The notes below the pieces were generated by a model. The model had not been told where the DNA came from, ran no database searches, and saw only the letters and a list, made by a program, of their open reading frames with translations. The position numbers and the translations under genes were made by a program. This document shows, piece after piece, positions 61,755 to 64,000 of a stretch of 64,000 nt of DNA (its first letter is position 1; each line of letters opens with the position of its first letter). The stretch is from an uncultured Sedimentitalea sp. (GTDB lineage Bacteria; Pseudomonadota; Alphaproteobacteria; Rhodobacterales; Rhodobacteraceae): contig CANNGH010000004.1 in NCBI GenBank assembly GCA_947504115.1, positions 372,001 to 436,000 on the forward strand, given 5' to 3'.

Positions 61755-62093
61755 ATGATGGTGCTGAACGCCCTGCGCCGCTGGAAACTGCGCTGCCTGA
61801 AAAGCGATCTCGGGCTGGTGTTCCCCGCGCCGCGCGGCGGCATCCTCCAGCACACCAACACGCAGGCGCGCTTCCGAAAGTTGCAGGAAAAGGTCGAAGT
61901 GACGATGCGCTGGCACGACCTGCGCCATTTCGCCGTGTCGCTCTGGATCGAGCAGGGCTTCTCGATCAAGGAGATCATGACCTTCGCGGGCCATTCCTCG
62001 ATCCAGATGACCATGGAGCGCTACGGTCATCTGTTCCCGTCGCCTGACCACCAGAAGGCCATGGCCATGGTCGAGGCGAAGCTGCTGGGGTGA
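61755..62093 (+). pseudogene. C-terminal fragment of a tyrosine integrase
   Basis: About 112 codons of an integrase catalytic domain: WHDLRHFAVSLWIEQGFSIK (H-x-x-R), MTFAGHSSIQMTMERYGHLF (second His and the nucleophile Tyr). The arm-binding and core-binding domains and the first catalytic Arg are missing. It belongs to a different integrase group from the intact one at 51384-52538. It abuts the truncated HTH gene, so one deletion removed both 5' ends. Confidence 0.8.
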
Positions 62094-62186
62094 AGGGCCG
62101 GCCTTCCGCAGCCAGCGAACGGACCATTAACTCGATTTTACATAGAATGCCTGACAAGGGAGCGCCGGTCCATCGAGTTTCCGATC

Positions 62187-62972
62187 ATGAACATGTATCA
62201 CACCGACGCCTATCGCATCGCCTTCATTACCTATCTCCGGAACGGCACACCAATCAGGTTGTCGCTCAAGCAGTTGAGCGCCACCGACCAGTATGTCTGG
62301 AGAACCCAGCATGACGAGCGGGTTCGCACGTCGCATCGCATAAACGACGGTCGCGTCTTTTCTTGGTCAGACCCGCCGCCCACTGGCCATCCTGGCGAAG
62401 ACCACAATTGCCGCTGCGAGGCGGTTCCATTCATTCCGGGTCAAACTGAGTTCGCTTTTCACGAATTCTCGACGGGCCTTGCATCAAGTTCTGATCGGTG
62501 GACAGATACCGACTTCGTACAGCATTACTATTTTGGTGGCGGGCGATCTGTCGATCTTCTGGAGATAGGACATTTGCGGGAAATTGCGGAACAGTATGCT
62601 TGGAACGACGGCGCCCAAGGGGCGTTTCGCAGACTTGCCGATCAAATCGCTGACGCAGCCAGGCGCACAGAGAGCGGCGCGTTGTCCTACGATTTCGAGG
62701 GGGTCTATGATTTTGGCAGCGTCGAATTCTCTCATGGCGACGGGGTTGTTCGTGGCGTGTTCAGCGGGACGGTTGAGGGCCGGGGTGCAATGCTGCAAAT
62801 CCGTGGTACGAGCGATTTCGAGTTTAGCGATATGTTCGAGGATCCGCTCGGCCTCGGCATCGAGGTAGGCGGCACGCCTTACGCAATCACGGGAGGCTGG
62901 TCTGCAATCTTTACAGCGGACGTTTTCATGGATGCTGGACGCAGCAGCTATTCTGCCGTGGGTGGAGGGTGA
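62187..62972 (+). CDS. MuF-domain protein with unknown C-terminal domain, possible toxin
   Basis: A 261-aa protein. Residues about 30-80 match the end of the phage Mu gpF/minor head domain: YVWRTQHDERVRTSHRINDG, then HPGEDHNCRCEAVPF. In phages and polymorphic toxins this domain is linked to C-terminal effector domains. The rest (TDFVQHYYFGGGRSVDLLEI; then GAQGAFRRLADQIADAARRT and a beta-rich end) is not a head protein and is unknown to me. Its stop overlaps the start of a membrane-anchored partner by 1 nt. The bases are AT-richer than the phage genes. A toxin with its immunity protein is a reasonable guess. Confidence 0.6.
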   Translation: MNMYHTDAYRIAFITYLRNGTPIRLSLKQLSATDQYVWRTQHDERVRTSHRINDGRVFSWSDPPPTGHPGEDHNCRCEAVPFIPGQTEFAFHEFSTGLASSSDRWTDTDFVQHYYFGGGRSVDLLEIGHLREIAEQYAWNDGAQGAFRRLADQIADAARRTESGALSYDFEGVYDFGSVEFSHGDGVVRGVFSGTVEGRGAMLQIRGTSDFEFSDMFEDPLGLGIEVGGTPYAITGGWSAIFTADVFMDAGRSSYSAVGGG

Positions 62973-63502
62973 TGCGCGCGCCTTCGTTCTCCCCATGGCC
63001 CTGGTTTCTCCTTGTCGCGGCAGGCATAGCCTGTTTGGCGGTTTTGCAGGTTATTTTGGCTCATAGGGCACTGCCCAGCGACCGAGTGATCCTGCCAAAT
63101 GGACTGATCATCATGCGCGCGTTCGACCTGCCTGAACGCGGCAGTGCCGACGATTTGTTTTCCAAAGATGGTGAAACGCGTCTTGCCCATGATATCGAAT
63201 TTGTTTGTTTCAACGACCGCTATGCGTGGGTGTATTCGTATGACCGCAGCGAATCCGGGCTTTTCGATGCACAAATTGAAGAACGATTGGATGGCATGGG
63301 CATAAATGAAGCGTTTGCGGTCAGCGGCCTCGGTGGGAACAACCTGACCTGCAACGGTTACTACACTGGTATGGTTGGTCCGGGCCTTCTCTACGATGGA
63401 AACACGTCTCCGCACCTCCCGTCCTGCAATCAACGAAACCTAGGAAATCCGACACTTCGAGACCGCAAATGGTTTGACCGCCCCTGCGAGGTGCGCCAAT
63501 GA
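62972..63502 (+). CDS. Membrane-anchored protein coupled to the MuF-domain gene
   Basis: A 176-aa protein with one N-terminal membrane segment (WPWFLLVAAGIACLAVLQVI) and a mainly extracytoplasmic domain (DIEFVCFNDRYAWVYSYDRS; SGLGGNNLTCNGYYTG) with several cysteines. It starts within the stop of the MuF-domain gene. It is unrecognised; as the second gene of the pair it may be an immunity protein. ATG 62972 is used; GTG 62969 is an alternative. Confidence 0.6.
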   Translation: MRAPSFSPWPWFLLVAAGIACLAVLQVILAHRALPSDRVILPNGLIIMRAFDLPERGSADDLFSKDGETRLAHDIEFVCFNDRYAWVYSYDRSESGLFDAQIEERLDGMGINEAFAVSGLGGNNLTCNGYYTGMVGPGLLYDGNTSPHLPSCNQRNLGNPTLRDRKWFDRPCEVRQ

Positions 63503-63745
63503 CCATGCCGATGGTGATGATGGCCAATCTGGATTCCCGTTTCCTCACAACGGTTTGCGGCAGTTCCGTGCGACACGACGCCGACGTTGCGGGTCCGAAG
63601 ATCGGCTAACAGCATGAAATTGCGTGATAATTTTCGATGCAGGGGTAGCCCTCATACCTGAAGGTCGTAGGTTCAAATCCTACTCCCGCAACCAAAAAAC
63701 AGCGCTAAATTAAATGCTTAAAGCCCGACCTAAAGCCTCCCGCCA
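63503..63745. other. Gap with att copy 2 and IS-proximal sequence
   Basis: This 243-bp stretch between the coupled pair and the IS630 gene holds the second att repeat and no gene. No hairpin terminator follows this copy, unlike copy 1. IS terminal repeats could not be fixed because only one end is in the window. Confidence 0.55.
63656..63698. repeat. att copy 2: 3' half of initiator tRNA-Met
   Basis: Identical over 43 bp to 54389-54431 (ACCTGAAGGTCGTAGGTTCA and onward to CCCGCAACCAAAAA). Just upstream it reads CTCAT-ACC, one A shorter than the true anticodon loop, and no 5' tRNA half is present. It marks the right end of the second element. Confidence 0.85.
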
Positions 63746-64000
63746 TTAACCTGAGGCATATCCAGCGACCTTGAAGTAGTTCCAGCACTCTTGTGGCGAG
63801 TAGAGGTCGCAGACCTGTGCAATGGCCTCGAACATGTCGGTGAAGGTGCATGCGCCGATCCGCCTGAGGTGGGCCTTGAGCTTCGAGAAAGCCATTTCGA
63901 TGGGATTGAGATCGGGGCTGTAAGGCGGAAGGAAGAGAAACCAGCATCCGGCATCCCGCATCGCCTTGGTCGCAGTGGCGTTCTTGTGGGTGGCGAGGTT
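63746..64000 (-). CDS. IS630 family transposase, N-terminus beyond the window edge
   Basis: The last 84 codons of a DDE transposase. LFLPPYSPDLNPIEMAFSKL contains the conserved PYSPxLNPIE with the third catalytic acid. It ends at the TAA at 63746. Upstream residues NLATHKNATATKAMRDAGCW continue to the edge and match the second-Asp region (DN..xHK) of IS630. It lies 47 bp from the att repeat. IS630 elements insert at TA, but the ends are not visible. Confidence 0.85.
   Translation of the reverse strand, partial: NLATHKNATATKAMRDAGCWFLFLPPYSPDLNPIEMAFSKLKAHLRRIGACTFTDMFEAIAQVCDLYSPQECWNYFKVAGYASG

Larger units (their letters stand above)
54389..63698. mobile_element. Decayed integrative element between two tRNA-fMet att repeats
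   Basis: A perfect 43-bp direct repeat (54389-54431, 63656-63698) brackets 9.2 kb. Inside are phage packaging and replication genes on the minus strand, a terminase/capsid chimera, truncated integrase and HTH genes, and non-phage genes at both ends. The loss of portal, tail and most of the integrase shows that it cannot form virions or excise by itself; it may still use the integrase at 51384-52538. Confidence 0.75.

Noticed and set aside
1-64000. CRISPR arrays or riboswitches
   Set aside because: No regularly spaced direct repeats and no recognisable riboswitch fold were seen by eye.

Overview
The window looks like a strongly GC-rich alphaproteobacterium, most probably Rhodobacterales. The evidence is codon use, a tail module close to the Rhodobacter gene transfer agent (DUF2460, DUF2163, NlpC/P60, a giant TIM-barrel tail protein), phage families common in that order (DUF6362, DUF6441, DUF6511, DUF7220), and att repeats made of the 3' half of an initiator tRNA-Met. 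Almost nothing here is core chromosome. It is a stack of mobile DNA.

Layout. (1) 1-3.7 kb: a Fic protein cut by the left edge, then a two-gene operon of an unrecognised protein and a QueC-like enzyme with a C-terminal winged helix, closed by a terminator. (2) 3.8-40.2 kb: an apparently complete lambdoid-type prophage on the + strand. It has an excisionase-like HTH, recombination and replication genes (Sak4-like ATPase, DUF669, Cas4-like nuclease, SF2 helicase, prim-pol/helicase, RuvC-like resolvase), ParB-adenine and cytosine DNA methyltransferases, terminase, gpW, portal, protease-capsid fusion, connectors and tail. A minus-strand, AT-richer cassette (RNase H-like protein, Ser/Thr kinase, 57-aa ORF) sits inside the virion operon at 25.0-26.7 kb. 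The tail chaperone pair is joined by a -1 frameshift site. A holin/endolysin/Rz-Rz1 cassette sits between the DUF2460 and DUF2163 tail genes. (3) 40.2-51.3 kb: a six-gene minus-strand operon reading WYL regulator, SNF2-type helicase, DUF4391, type III Mod, type III Res, GIY-YIG/DUF4357. (4) 51.4-54.2 kb: tyrosine integrase and a DUF6880 gene. (5) 54.39-63.70 kb: a smaller, decayed element between two perfect 43-bp copies of the tRNA-fMet 3' end. It carries a PD-(D/E)XK protein, gpW, an in-frame terminase/capsid chimera, small terminase, a prim-pol/helicase, a truncated HTH gene abutting a truncated integrase, and a MuF-domain protein with a membrane-anchored partner. (6) An IS630-type transposase runs off the right edge.

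How the parts work together. The prophage replicates through its prim-pol/helicase. In both phage-like elements the non-coding gap directly 3' of that gene holds long inverted repeats, so these gaps are candidate origins. The two methyltransferases would modify phage DNA. At least three blocks look like accessory defence: the QueC-like pair, the kinase cassette and the WYL-controlled restriction-like operon. The kinase cassette and the WYL operon are the best candidates for something not yet described. All family calls come from reading the sequence; no database search was run.
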